The notes under the pieces were generated by a model. That model was not told the DNA's origin and did not search any database. It saw only the letters and a list, made by a program, of their open reading frames with translations. Made by a program: the position numbers and the translations under genes. Source: DATARH01 sp050246595 (lineage in GTDB: Bacteria > Pseudomonadota > Alphaproteobacteria > ATCC43930 > CGMCC-115725). From it: a stretch of 64,000 nt of DNA. Below are positions 43,376 to 52,304 of this stretch, in pieces (position 1 is the first letter of the stretch; every line of letters starts with the position of its first letter). The stretch spans positions 1-64,000 of the forward strand of contig JBFWVT010000012.1 in assembly GCA_050246595.1 (NCBI GenBank), read 5' to 3'.

Positions 43376-44995
43376 TCACGCCGCCCGCGCATCCTCCAGG
43401 ATCATCTGCGCGCATTTCTCGCCGATCATGATCGACGGTGCGTTGGTGTTGCCGCCCGGCACCTGCGGCATGATCGAGGCGTCGGCGACGCGCAGCCCCG
43501 TGATCCCGTACACCCGGAGCCGCGGATCGACGACCGCGTCGACCTCGCGTCCCATGCGGCAGGTCCCGACCGGGTGCAGGTTCGAGACACCGCGCACCCG
43601 GATCTCCTCGATGAGCTGCTCGTCGGTCTCGACATGCGGCCCCGGCAGCACCTCCTCGACGACAAAGGGCTTCAGCGCCGGCTGTGCTGCGATCTTGCGC
43701 GCCAGCCGCGAACCATAGATCAGCGCTTGAAAATCATAGTCGCTGGCGAGGAAGTTGAACCGGATTTCGGGCGGTGCCGCCGGGTCCGGGCTTTTGATGC
43801 GCACCGTGCCGCGACCCTCGGGCCGCAGATGCACCGGCGACATCGTAAACGCTGAAAACGGGTGCGGCTTGATGCCGGTGCGCAGCCGTTCGAGCGCGCT
43901 CCAGCCGAACATGTTAATTTGCAGATCGGGCTGTTCGAGACGCGGGTCGCTCCTGACGAACGCGCCGGCATAGATCCCGGCATTCGACAGGTGCCCCGAG
44001 CGCGTGAAGACGTATTGCGCGCCGGCGAGCAGCTTTTTCATGCCGCTCATCGCCAGATCGTTGATCGTGACCGGTTGGGCGCAGCGCCACACCAGATAGG
44101 TGTTGAAATGGTCGTGCAGATGGGCGCCGACCCCCGGCATGTCGCGTGCCACCGCGATCCCATGCTGTTGCAGCAACTCGGCCGGGCCGAGCCCCGACAG
44201 TTGCAGCAGTTGCGGCGAGCCATAAACCCCGCCCGACACGACGATCTCGCCGCTTGCATGCGCCGTGAACAGCCCTTCGGGCGTGCGGTATTCGACCCCG
44301 ACGGCGCGCCCGTCCTCGATCAGCACGCGGGTCGCGTGCGCGTTTGTGACGATCTTGAAATTCTGCCGTTTCCGGGCCGGCTTCAGATAGGCTTTGGCGG
44401 CACTCCAGCGCGCCCGGTTGCCGGTCGTCGTCTGATAATAGCCGACACCTTCCTGGTGGGCGCCGTTGAAATCCGGGTTGGCCGGAACGCCGGCTTCGAT
44501 CGCGGCCTGGACCATCGCATCGCCCAACGGCGAGCGCACCGGGTTCGAGACGCGCAGCGGTCCGCCAACGCCGTGAAACTCGTCGGCGCCGCGTTCCTGG
44601 TGCTCCGCCTTCTTGAAAAAGGGCAGCACGCTGTCCCAGTCCCACCCCTCGCAGCCGCGCTGGCGCCAGTTGTCGTAATCGGTCGGCGTGCCGCGCATAT
44701 AGACCATGCCGTTGATCGAGCTGGTGCCGCCCAGCACCTTGCCGCGCGGCTGGTACAGCGTGCGGCCGTTGAGCTGCGCTTCGGGTTCGCTTTCGAACAT
44801 CCAATTGACGCTTGGGTCGGTGTAGGTCTTCGTATAGCCGAGCGGAATGTGAATCCACGGGTTGCGGTCGGGGCCGCCGGCTTCGAGCAGCAGCACGCGG
44901 TACTTGCCGCTTTCGCTGAGGCGAGCGGCGACCGGACAACCGGCCGAGCCGGCCCCGGTCACGATGAAGTCGAATGTTTCTGCCGGGTTTCTCAC
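43376..44995 (-). CDS. GMC family oxidoreductase (choline dehydrogenase-like)
   Basis: The 539-residue flavoprotein has the N-terminal FAD motif GAGSAGCPVAARLSE, the GMC signature 1 PRGKVLGGTSSINGMVYMRG, signature 2 SGGVYGSPQLLQLSGLGP and the C-terminal active-site segment HPVGTCRMG, with the flavin-contacting NTNAPSIMIGEKCAQMI. Substrate is an unknown alcohol. I chose GTG 44995 (AGGGG six bases upstream); the frame is open to 45340 but the extra residues are not homologous. Confidence 0.92.
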   Translation of the reverse strand: MRNPAETFDFIVTGAGSAGCPVAARLSESGKYRVLLLEAGGPDRNPWIHIPLGYTKTYTDPSVNWMFESEPEAQLNGRTLYQPRGKVLGGTSSINGMVYMRGTPTDYDNWRQRGCEGWDWDSVLPFFKKAEHQERGADEFHGVGGPLRVSNPVRSPLGDAMVQAAIEAGVPANPDFNGAHQEGVGYYQTTTGNRARWSAAKAYLKPARKRQNFKIVTNAHATRVLIEDGRAVGVEYRTPEGLFTAHASGEIVVSGGVYGSPQLLQLSGLGPAELLQQHGIAVARDMPGVGAHLHDHFNTYLVWRCAQPVTINDLAMSGMKKLLAGAQYVFTRSGHLSNAGIYAGAFVRSDPRLEQPDLQINMFGWSALERLRTGIKPHPFSAFTMSPVHLRPEGRGTVRIKSPDPAAPPEIRFNFLASDYDFQALIYGSRLARKIAAQPALKPFVVEEVLPGPHVETDEQLIEEIRVRGVSNLHPVGTCRMGREVDAVVDPRLRVYGITGLRVADASIMPQVPGGNTNAPSIMIGEKCAQMILEDARAA

Positions 44996-45495
44996 AATGT
45001 GCCCCTGCGCGCTTGGCTGTCCTTTTCCGGACGATAGTCGAACCCGGCAGCAGCGGGAAGGCCGCAGACGAGCCGTGTGCCGGCGATCTCGTTGCACATT
45101 ACTGCTCATTCGTCGTCTGTGCGAAGCGGACCGATTTGAGCTTGGGTTCCGGCAGGACGGGCGCAAATGCGTAGGCTTGCTCGCCCGCGAAACACGATGC
45201 CGGAGCACGCCCGCTCGATTCGCGCCGTTCCCTCCGCAAGCGCCGGTTCCGCTGCGGGCAGATGAGAGGCCGCCAGACTGGAGAGATCGGCCCGCCGGCC
45301 TGGGTTCCCGGGCGGCGGAGTTGGCGGCGGCTCCAGGCACGGCTACACTTCGACCGATGCCGGCCGTTGCCGATACGCATTGGACGGCACGAGGCCGGAA
45401 ATCGTTCAGTTCTCGGGTGTTGTTGCATGGTTATCCTGTTGTCCAGCCGCATTTCCCGCCGTCACCCGCTGCCGCCGGGATCGAGGTAGCCGGCT
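44996..45495. other. 500-base region without a recognisable gene
   Basis: The gap separates the divergent GMC oxidoreductase and DUF484-xerC genes. Short open frames exist on both strands but none resembles a known family, has a good ribosome site, or continues into a neighbouring gene. The composition is as GC-rich as the rest. Promoters for both flanking transcripts should lie here. Confidence 0.45.
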
Positions 45496-46236
45496 GTGGT
45501 CGATCGTCCGCGCGATAGAATGCAGGGGGACCGCGCCGCCTCGCCCGAAGCTCCGGGACAGATCGGCGGCCGCGATGTCCTCGCCTATCTCCGCCGGCAT
45601 CCCGATTTCCTGACACGCCATCCGGAGGCGCTGAGCCTGTTGCGCGGTCCGGTCCGCGAGCTTGGGGAGGGAATACAGGATTTCCAGCATTTCCAGATCG
45701 AACGGCTGCGCCGCGAGCTGGCGCGGGTGACTCTCGAGCACCGCACCTTGCTGGCCGCGAGCCGGGGCAATCTGGCGAGCCAGGGCCGCACGCACAAAGC
45801 GGCGCTGGCGATTCTGTCCGCTTCCAGCTTTGAGCAGTTGCTGCAGATCGTAACGACCGATCTGGCCGTGCTGCTCGATGTCGATGTCGTTACGATCGGT
45901 GTCGAGAACGCCACCGCCCCACCCGGCCGGCTTGGTCTGCACGGCATTCATCTGCTCGGCGAGGGCAGCATCGACGCGCTGCTCGGCGCTGAGCGGAACA
46001 TCCTGCTGCAAGCCGATACGCCGGGCGACCCGGCGCTGTTCGGCGGCGCGGCCGGGCTGGTGCGGTCGCAGGCGCTGCTGCGCCTCGGGTTCGGCCGCGG
46101 TTCGCCGGCCGGTCTGTTGTGCATCGGGACCCGCCAGAAGGGGCGGTTCCATCCCGGTCTCGGCACCGAGCTGCTGACATTCCTCGCACGGGTAATCGGT
46201 ATTACGATCTCGCAATGGCTAAATCCGCCGGGATGA
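45496..46236 (+). CDS. DUF484 family protein
   Basis: The 246-residue product has a complete DUF484 domain: DVLAYLRRHPDFLTRHPEAL near the start, then a helical linker and a GAF-like half (LLQIVTTDLAVLLDVDVVTI to GRFHPGLGTELLTFLARVIG). DUF484 genes are next to xerC in many proteobacteria, as here, with overlapping stop and start codons. Function unknown, possibly a sensor. The start is uncertain: GTG 45496 with GAGG upstream, or ATG 45520. Confidence 0.87.
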   Translation: MVDRPRDRMQGDRAASPEAPGQIGGRDVLAYLRRHPDFLTRHPEALSLLRGPVRELGEGIQDFQHFQIERLRRELARVTLEHRTLLAASRGNLASQGRTHKAALAILSASSFEQLLQIVTTDLAVLLDVDVVTIGVENATAPPGRLGLHGIHLLGEGSIDALLGAERNILLQADTPGDPALFGGAAGLVRSQALLRLGFGRGSPAGLLCIGTRQKGRFHPGLGTELLTFLARVIGITISQWLNPPG

Positions 46237-47237
46237 GGGTCGCCGGGACGGGGGAACGCAACGCCCCCCATTTGCCGCCGAATTTCCCGGCGCAGCCTGA
46301 GCCGGTGCCGCTCGCGCGGTTTCCCGCGGGCGACGATCTGCGCGCTGCCATCGAAGCGTGGATGAGCTGGCTGTCCGGCGAACGGCGCGCCTCGGCGCAC
46401 ACGATTGCCGCCTATGGCCGCGATCTCGCCTTTTTTCTCGATTTTCTGACCGTACATCTCGGTGAGCAGCCGAAGCTGGCGATGCTGAGCGCGCTGATGC
46501 CGGCCGATTTCCGAGCGTTTCTCGCCCATCGCGCTGCGCAGGTCGAACGGCGCTCGGTGGCGCGCGGCCTGTCGGTCGTGCGCGGGTTTTTTCGATTTCT
46601 CGAACGGCGCGGTCTCGCATCGAGCCCGGCGCTGGCCGTGCTGCGCGCTCCGAAGCTGCCGCGCACGATCCCGAAGCCGCTGTCGGTTGCCGATGCGGCC
46701 GAAATCATCGAGGCCCCCGCCGGGGTCGTCGCCAACGATTGGCAGGCTAAGCGCGATATTGCCGTTCTGACAATGCTTTATGGGAGCGGGCTGCGTATCT
46801 CGGAGGCGCTCGGGCTCCAGCGCGCCGCCGCTCCGCTCGGCGAGCAGATCATGGTCACAGGCAAGGGCAACAAACAGCGGCTGGTCCCGGTATTGCTCGC
46901 GGTGCGCCAAGCCGTGGCGGATTATCTCGCCGCCTGCCCTTATCCACTGCCGCCGGAGGGTCCGCTGTTTGTCGGGGCGCGCGGCGGGCCGCTCAGCCCG
47001 CGTATCGTGCAGCGCCTGATGGAAACCCTGCGCCGCGCGCTCGGCCTGCCCGAGACCGCGACGCCGCACGCGCTGCGCCACAGCTTTGCGACGCATATCC
47101 TGGCCGGCGGCGGCGATTTGCGCGCGATCCAGGAATTGCTGGGCCACGCCAGCCTGTCGACGACACAGCGTTATACCGCGGTCGACAGCGCGCGCCTTCT
47201 CGAAGTCTACGACGCGGCGCACCCGCGGGCGCGCTGA
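46233..47237 (+). CDS. xerC: Tyrosine recombinase XerC
   Basis: The 334-residue enzyme has the SAM-like DNA-binding N-domain (about 35-130) and the catalytic domain with all residues of tyrosine recombinases: R188, K211, H279, R282, H305 and nucleophile Y314. XerC resolves chromosome dimers at dif together with XerD. The ATG at 46233 overlaps the DUF484 stop; ATG 46215 is an in-frame alternative. The N-terminal 30 residues are longer than in E. coli XerC. Confidence 0.93.
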   Translation: MRVAGTGERNAPHLPPNFPAQPEPVPLARFPAGDDLRAAIEAWMSWLSGERRASAHTIAAYGRDLAFFLDFLTVHLGEQPKLAMLSALMPADFRAFLAHRAAQVERRSVARGLSVVRGFFRFLERRGLASSPALAVLRAPKLPRTIPKPLSVADAAEIIEAPAGVVANDWQAKRDIAVLTMLYGSGLRISEALGLQRAAAPLGEQIMVTGKGNKQRLVPVLLAVRQAVADYLAACPYPLPPEGPLFVGARGGPLSPRIVQRLMETLRRALGLPETATPHALRHSFATHILAGGGDLRAIQELLGHASLSTTQRYTAVDSARLLEVYDAAHPRAR

Positions 47238-47374
47238 CGGTGATGTATATTCTGAACCTCGACATCGCCGAACGGGTCGTCATAAGCAGGTCATAATAAA
47301 ATTTCACGGACCCGGTCCGGTTGTTCGGCTTTATCCGGAGACGCTGAATTTTGTCGAACCATGGCAAAACGGCC

Positions 47375-47397
47375 GGCAGCCGGCTCAGCCGGCTGCC
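47375..47397. terminator. Possible terminator hairpin downstream of xerC
   Basis: A perfect 9-bp stem GGCAGCCGG with a 5-base CTCAG loop lies between the convergent xerC and the hypothetical gene at 47489. No T tract follows on either strand, so function as a terminator is uncertain. Confidence 0.35.
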
Positions 47398-47488
47398 CCA
47401 CCGCGACTTGGGGTTCGAGACGGATATACCATCCCTCATCAATCATGCGGCGGTCTTGGCGACGATCGCAACCTCGGGGCCCCGTTCG

Positions 47489-47839
47489 TCAAGCGGCCGG
47501 CGCGCGACGGGCACCCGCGGACGCGGGCGTCGATTGCATCACCTCGAAATCGACCTCGTACCAGGTTCCCGAGGTCTTGAATGTCAGAAACGGCGGGTTC
47601 CCGCTCTCGAAGACATTGACGGCGGCCCCGATCTGCTTGGGCTTGGTGCCGTTCATCTCCTCGGCGATCACGCTGGTCCTGTCTTCGAACTCGCCTTCCC
47701 AGCCGATATCGACCGAGCCGTCCTTCCGCACGACACCGTTCCAGACCGCCACGCCGTCCACCTTGATCCGCGGCTCGTCCTTGCCCGTGACGTCGTTCTT
47801 GCGGATGCACCTCAGCGTCGTCAGCTTCAGTGTGGCCAT
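47489..47839 (-). CDS. Conserved hypothetical protein
   Basis: The 116-residue product, MATLKLTTLRCIRKNDVTGK onwards, contains acidic residues suggestive of a beta-rich domain (DEPRIKVDGVAVWNG, SVDIGWEGEFEDRTSV) with a variable Ala-rich tail. GGAGAGGAAG precedes ATG 47839. I do not recognise a named family, although fragments of this type (metal-dependent phospholipase-associated beta domains) occur in other bacteria. Probably cytoplasmic, as no signal peptide is present. Confidence 0.65.
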   Translation of the reverse strand: MATLKLTTLRCIRKNDVTGKDEPRIKVDGVAVWNGVVRKDGSVDIGWEGEFEDRTSVIAEEMNGTKPKQIGAAVNVFESGNPPFLTFKTSGTWYEVDFEVMQSTPASAGARRAPAA

Positions 47840-47960
47840 CTTCCTCTCCTTCGCAGGCCGGGGCGTACCGCTTGTGCGTGTCGCGCCCCATGACCCAACG
47901 ATAGCTCGGGGGATCGGCCGGGAGATGTGAAGCAGTTCACAGTCGAGAAAATTTTCCAAA

Positions 47961-49055
47961 TCAGAGATAGCACGTCCCGTCGACGCAGACCGGTGCGGTG
48001 TTCGACCCCGTGCCTCCGATGCTGCGCAATACCGGAGCGGTCATGTGGCCCCAGCCGGGGATAAAGGCCGAGAACCGCCCGGCCGCGCCGCCGATCACGA
48101 ACAGATGGATGTGGTCGGGGCTCGGCACGATCGGGATGCGCGAGTCCGGCTCCCGCTTATACCAGCGCGGCAGGTTGCGGTTGTAGATGCGGCCGTAGCG
48201 ATGGCCGAAGGCCAGGTCGCGGAACAGGTTCCAAGCGTTCATGTGCAGGTAATTGCGCACGTCGTGCCGGGTCCAGCCCTTGGCGGCGATGGTTTGCGCG
48301 TGCTCCGGGCCGATCACGACCGCGCAATGCCCGGACGACACCGCGTTGTTGTTCGCGATCGTGCTCATCGCCGAGCAGATGCTGTCGAGAATGCCCTCGG
48401 GATCGTCGGCGACGTGGTTCGTCACGCTGTGCGGCGGCTCGGCCGCGATCACGAACACGGTCGAATCGCCCGGAGAAAACCCCTTTTCGACGTGGTAGGG
48501 CGCCCACGGACTGTCGGATTCGTTCTCGGCGACCGCGTAGGTGTATTTGCCGGGGTGGCCGAGGGTCGATTTGTCGAGATCGCCCGGCCAGCCGCCGCCG
48601 ACATTGAGCAGCACCAGCCTGATCGCGCGGCCGATCGTGGCATTGGCGCGGTTGCCCGAGCCGAACGCGTTGACCCCGCCGTTCATGCCGATCCGGCGCG
48701 CCTCCGGACCGTTGACGACGAGCAGCGGCGCGGCCATGTGCGTCGTCGCCTGCACGCCGTTCAGGTTGAAGGCGGGCATCGTCAGCGCCAGCAGCGCGGC
48801 GCGCACGACCGGCGCATAATCCGGCTTGCACCCGGCCATCACGAGATTGATCGCCAGCACCTCGCGCGTCATATTGCCGAGCCGCGGCGGCACCCGGCAC
48901 TCGACGAGATCAGGGTCGCCGCCGAGCGCCGCGACGGCAGCATCGACCGTCTCGCGGGTCGGCGGCACGACTGGCAGCCCGTCGGTCCAGCCCTGCTCGA
49001 AATACCACTCGACCAGATCGGTGCCGGCCGGCACGCGCAGCAGGTCGCCGTCCAT
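47961..49055 (-). CDS. Conserved protein of unknown function, partner of ThDP enzyme
   Basis: The 364-residue protein carries strongly conserved-looking motifs: YFEQGWTDGLPVVPPT, VAINLVMAGCKPDYAPVV-like (AINLVMAGCKPDYAPVV), NLNGVQATTHMAAPLLVVNG, NRANATIGRAIRLVLLNVGG and HPGKYTYAVAENESDSPW. I recognise this as a widespread uncharacterised family but no biochemical activity is known to me. A C-terminal Cys pair (APVCVDGTCYL) stands out. GGAGG precedes ATG 49055. The gene follows a ThDP-dependent decarboxylase-like gene on the same strand, separated by a repeat, so the two may act together. Confidence 0.8.
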   Translation of the reverse strand: MDGDLLRVPAGTDLVEWYFEQGWTDGLPVVPPTRETVDAAVAALGGDPDLVECRVPPRLGNMTREVLAINLVMAGCKPDYAPVVRAALLALTMPAFNLNGVQATTHMAAPLLVVNGPEARRIGMNGGVNAFGSGNRANATIGRAIRLVLLNVGGGWPGDLDKSTLGHPGKYTYAVAENESDSPWAPYHVEKGFSPGDSTVFVIAAEPPHSVTNHVADDPEGILDSICSAMSTIANNNAVSSGHCAVVIGPEHAQTIAAKGWTRHDVRNYLHMNAWNLFRDLAFGHRYGRIYNRNLPRWYKREPDSRIPIVPSPDHIHLFVIGGAAGRFSAFIPGWGHMTAPVLRSIGGTGSNTAPVCVDGTCYL

Positions 49056-49105
49056 ATTGCCTCCAGTCGAAGTCTCGGTCGGTCGCGTCATTCAGCCGTC
49101 GCAAG

Positions 49106-49237
49106 CCCCTCACCCCGGCCCTCTCCCCACAGGCGGGGAGAGGGGGGATGGGGCGGCCCAAAACCACCAATGCTCACCCCCGCCATCTCCAGCGCGTTCC
49201 CTCTCCCCGTTTGCGGGGAGAGGGACAGGGTGAGGGG
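49106..49237. repeat. Composite palindromic repeat
   Basis: A 132-bp element with long inverted ends (CCCCTCACCCCGGCCCTCTC at the left and its near-complement at the right), each including a GGGGAGAGGG half. It lies between the ThDP enzyme gene and its downstream neighbour, in the same family as 41631-41767 and 28672-28830. Confidence 0.72.
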
Positions 49238-49253
49238 TCGTTGCCGTCGAGTG

Positions 49254-51068
49254 TTACGATGCGCCGCGCGAGGTCGCAGCCGAATCGACCGGCGCGTAGC
49301 CGGGTTCGACGCGGACATCGACAACCGCGACGCCGCCGCGTTCGACGCACTCGATCGCGGCACGCAGCGCGCGCGGCAATTCGTCGGGCCGACGGATCGG
49401 GCCAAACCCCTCGGCGCCCTGGGCCTTCGCCAGCAGACCGAGATCGGGTTCGGGATCGGCGATGCGCTGACCGATCCAGCGGTTCGCGACCGGTCGGTTG
49501 CGCTGCCGCGCCATGCGGTCCTGGTGCAGCTCGTCGTTGAAGAAGGAATTGTTGTTCGACACGACGACGAGCAGCGGGATGCCGTAATGCACTGCGGTCC
49601 ACAGCGCCGTCGCCCCCATCAAAAAGTCGCCGTCGCCGAGCACCGCGACCGGCAGGCGGCCGGCTCCTTGACCGCCGCTTCGGGCGCTGTCGCGCAGACC
49701 GAGCGCCGCGCCGATCACCATGCCGGGACCGCTGCCGATGCCGCCGCCGCCATCGCCGCCGAGCGCATCGAGCGGATGCGCGACGTCCCAGGTGTTGTTG
49801 GCCCAGGCCAGCGGGCTGCGGATCAGGCATGACGGCCGGCTACCGAGCGCCTCGCGCAATGCGGCGGCCACCATTAAAGGCGGGATCCTGTCGCCGCCAA
49901 TTGCGGGCAGTTCCGCCGGCGGGGTCGGCTGGCGGCCGGCCCATCCCGGTCCGCGCGGCTTCAGCAGCGGCAGCAGCGCGGCAACGGCGATGTCGGGTTC
50001 GACACCGAGAGAAATATCGACCGGGGGCAGACCCTGATAGTCCATGCTCCAGCCGTTGTGGACGAGGTGGTCGAGCGAGGCCGAAATCACCTTGGCAAGC
50101 GGCGGCTCGGCGCCGCAAGCGGCCTTAAACATGCCGGCGAGATCGACCCAGTCGAGGCTGAGGATCGCGTCGGCCTCGCGGATCAGCGCGCAGGCCGCCT
50201 CGCTCGGATTGTTGCCGGCCGGCGGGCCGTGCAATTCGTGGCGCGACGGAAAACCGGCCCCGGCCTTTGCATCGGTCAGCACCACCGCGCCGAGCGTCTC
50301 GGCCAGCTCGATCCGGCGGCGCCACGCGGTCTCGCTGTGCGAATTGCGCCCGACCAGGATCAGCGGCCGTTCGGACCGGTGCAGCAGCGCGGCGGCCTCG
50401 GCCAGCGCGTCCGGGTCGGGCGCGGCGGCGGCGGGCGGGCGGAACCGGGCGGCGCCCGGCAGCGGCGGCAATTGGCCGATCCGGCTCTCCTGCAACGCCG
50501 CGTCGAGGCAGACATAAACCGGGCCGCGGGGCGGGGTCATCATCATCCGGTACGCACGCAGCAGCGCTTCGGCGGCGGCCGGCACCGAGGCCGGCTGGTC
50601 GTCCCATTTTGTGTAGTTGCGGATCAGCGCGCCCTGGTCCTGCGCGGTGTGGATCCAGTCGATCCACGGCCGGCGCTTTGCGGCGTCTACCGGCCCGGTC
50701 GCGCCGATCACAAAGACCGGCACCCGGTCGCACCAGGCGTTGAAGATCGCCATCGTCGCATGCATCAGCCCGACATTGCTGTGCACGATCGCGCCCATCG
50801 GGCGGCCGGTCGCCTTGTAATAGCCGTGCGCGATCGCGACCGCGTGCTCCTCGTGCAGACACAGCAGCATTTGCGGGTCGCGGTTGCCGAGCAGGTTGAC
50901 GAGACTGTCATGCAGCCCGCGATAGGAGGCGCCGGGGTTCAGCGCGACATAGGGCAGGTTCAGCTCGCGCAGCATCAGCGCCACCGCGTCGCTGCCCCAG
51001 TAGTCGCCCGGCTCGTTGGCGAGGACCGGCCGCTCGACGGCGCCCGGCCCGGTTGCGTTGTCGCTCAT
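49254..51068 (-). CDS. Thiamine diphosphate-dependent enzyme (acetolactate synthase-like)
   Basis: The 604-residue product has the three-domain layout of ThDP decarboxylases/ligases: an N-terminal PYR domain with the catalytic Glu in LCLHEEHAVAIAHGYY, a central domain (about 200-350), and a C-terminal PP domain with the ThDP motif GDGDFLMGATALWTAVHYGI ending in SNNN. Typical biosynthetic acetolactate synthases differ in the FAD contacts, so a catabolic 2-oxo-acid decarboxylase or carboligase is more likely. GGGGAGAG precedes ATG 51068. The next gene downstream is the uncharacterised 364-residue protein. Confidence 0.88.
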   Translation of the reverse strand: MSDNATGPGAVERPVLANEPGDYWGSDAVALMLRELNLPYVALNPGASYRGLHDSLVNLLGNRDPQMLLCLHEEHAVAIAHGYYKATGRPMGAIVHSNVGLMHATMAIFNAWCDRVPVFVIGATGPVDAAKRRPWIDWIHTAQDQGALIRNYTKWDDQPASVPAAAEALLRAYRMMMTPPRGPVYVCLDAALQESRIGQLPPLPGAARFRPPAAAAPDPDALAEAAALLHRSERPLILVGRNSHSETAWRRRIELAETLGAVVLTDAKAGAGFPSRHELHGPPAGNNPSEAACALIREADAILSLDWVDLAGMFKAACGAEPPLAKVISASLDHLVHNGWSMDYQGLPPVDISLGVEPDIAVAALLPLLKPRGPGWAGRQPTPPAELPAIGGDRIPPLMVAAALREALGSRPSCLIRSPLAWANNTWDVAHPLDALGGDGGGGIGSGPGMVIGAALGLRDSARSGGQGAGRLPVAVLGDGDFLMGATALWTAVHYGIPLLVVVSNNNSFFNDELHQDRMARQRNRPVANRWIGQRIADPEPDLGLLAKAQGAEGFGPIRRPDELPRALRAAIECVERGGVAVVDVRVEPGYAPVDSAATSRGAS

Positions 51069-51349
51069 CGGCGCTCTCCCCTGAAAAAAGGCGAAGACTT
51101 GCGACTATACTACTCCAGGGATCGCCAAGTGCATGCATGCGTCCGGTTCGGCTTGCCGGGCGGGGCTGCTGGTGGTGAAGAAGATGAGGCGGACCGTGGA
51201 CGGCGCGCTGCAGCCGGCATGCGCCAGGGTACATCGAAGACGGACAAAGTCGGAGCGACCCGCTGCTCAGACAGTTTGCGGGCCGCTCCACTGCGTCCTA
51301 GCTCAGGCGTGCGACCCGCCGGATTCGGCAGGTCTCTCCCGCGGACCGA

Positions 51350-51934
51350 TCAGCCGCGTGCGCGCCGGCGGCGGATCAGCCCGAGGCCGGCCAGCCCGGC
51401 GCCGAGCAACACAAGAGTGGAAGGCTCCGGAATGTGCCGGGCCGCGATTCGGATGACGAAATTGTCGATGTCGTTGATGAGAACCCCAGCATCCACAGTA
51501 AACGTCACACTCGCGGTCGTGATTTCATCCTGATGGCTGCCGTGCGGTTGCGGATTGGCAGGAAGGATGTTTGCATTCACCGTTTGCGCCCCGCCCGCAA
51601 AATCCCCCGCATCGATATGCGGCCAATTCATCGTAAACAGCGGACCTTGACCTTCGCCATGGGGCGGAATGATGTGCCGCAGCGTCGCAGTGATGTCCAG
51701 CTCGTCATCCAGGGTCGAGTCCTCGGTCACGGTCAAGTCGACCCGCCAATTTACGCCGAGCGGTCCTATCACGGTGACATGATCGGCGACCGGGGTCGCG
51801 TGAGTAAAGGTTGCCTCGAACCGGCTCGTCGTGTCCGTTATGACGTTCGACACGATAGCGCCGGCCATGGCGGGCGCAGGCAGGGCGAGCAAGGCACCGG
51901 TAAGCATAAGCACCTGTCTCATTGGTGTCGTCAT
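51350..51934 (-). CDS. PEP-CTERM sorting domain-containing protein, sigma-54 promoter upstream
   Basis: The 194-residue product has a signal peptide (MTTPMRQVLMLTGALLALPA, cleavage near AMAGA), a beta-rich body and a canonical C-terminal PEP-CTERM signal: IPEPSTLVLLGAGLAGLGLI followed by RRRRARG. Exosortase cleaves this signal after export, and such proteins are linked to exopolysaccharide production and floc or biofilm formation. No exosortase is in the window. GGAGGG precedes ATG 51934. The -24/-12 element at 52013-52028 fits the known RpoN control of PEP-CTERM genes in floc-forming bacteria. Confidence 0.88.
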   Translation of the reverse strand: MTTPMRQVLMLTGALLALPAPAMAGAIVSNVITDTTSRFEATFTHATPVADHVTVIGPLGVNWRVDLTVTEDSTLDDELDITATLRHIIPPHGEGQGPLFTMNWPHIDAGDFAGGAQTVNANILPANPQPHGSHQDEITTASVTFTVDAGVLINDIDNFVIRIAARHIPEPSTLVLLGAGLAGLGLIRRRRARG

Positions 51935-52012
51935 CGGGACCCTCCCTCGTGATAACCGGCTTCCCATCGGGTCGTCCGGTTTGGGCCGACGCATCGGCCC
52001 TGTCTTCTGATA

Positions 52013-52028
52013 TGCAAACGACATGCCA
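52013..52028 (-). promoter_or_regulatory. Sigma-54 promoter of the PEP-CTERM gene at 51350
   Basis: The minus strand reads TGGCATGTCGTTTGCA, with GG and GC exactly 10 bases apart, matching the -24/-12 consensus TGGCAyr-N4-TTGCw. The expected start is near 52002, giving a leader of about 70 bases. A near-identical element lies in front of the PEP-CTERM gene at 63083. Confidence 0.8.
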
Positions 52029-52080
52029 AAATAGAATTTTATTAAAATACAACTCTTTAGCGGAAGCACGCGGGAGGCCA

Positions 52081-52097
52081 TGTAAAGAGTTCCGACG
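52081..52097. promoter_or_regulatory. Candidate enhancer-binding-protein site, copy A
   Basis: TGTAAAGAGTTCCGACG lies 53 bases upstream of the sigma-54 promoter. It shares TGTAA and TCCGAC at the same spacing with the copies at 52159 and 63905. The rest of the region (51935-52304) contains A/T-rich DNA but no gene. Confidence 0.55.
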
Positions 52098-52158
52098 GAG
52101 CTTTTCAGGGAAATTTTTAAGATTTTAAATTTTTCAGAGTGTTATAAAAGTTGCGGAA

Positions 52159-52175
52159 TGTAAGTTTTTCCGACA
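52159..52175. promoter_or_regulatory. Candidate enhancer-binding-protein site, copy B
   Basis: TGTAAGTTTTTCCGACA lies 131 bases upstream of the sigma-54 promoter, 78 bases from copy A, in the same orientation. Its invariant bases are TGTAA and TCCGAC. Confidence 0.55.
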
Positions 52176-52304
52176 GGGTTTTGTCATCAGACAGCCCCCT
52201 GGGAGGGGGGGTCGTCGCACCGGATGAGCGCACAGACTTCGTCGACCGAACGCGGCACGACTTTTACGTTCTGAACCCCGGCAGAGAATCAGGCCGGCCT
52301 TGCC

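Noticed and set aside
48045..49832. 595-codon plus-strand frame
   Set aside because: It runs through two minus-strand genes and the repeat between them; composition is that of an antisense frame.
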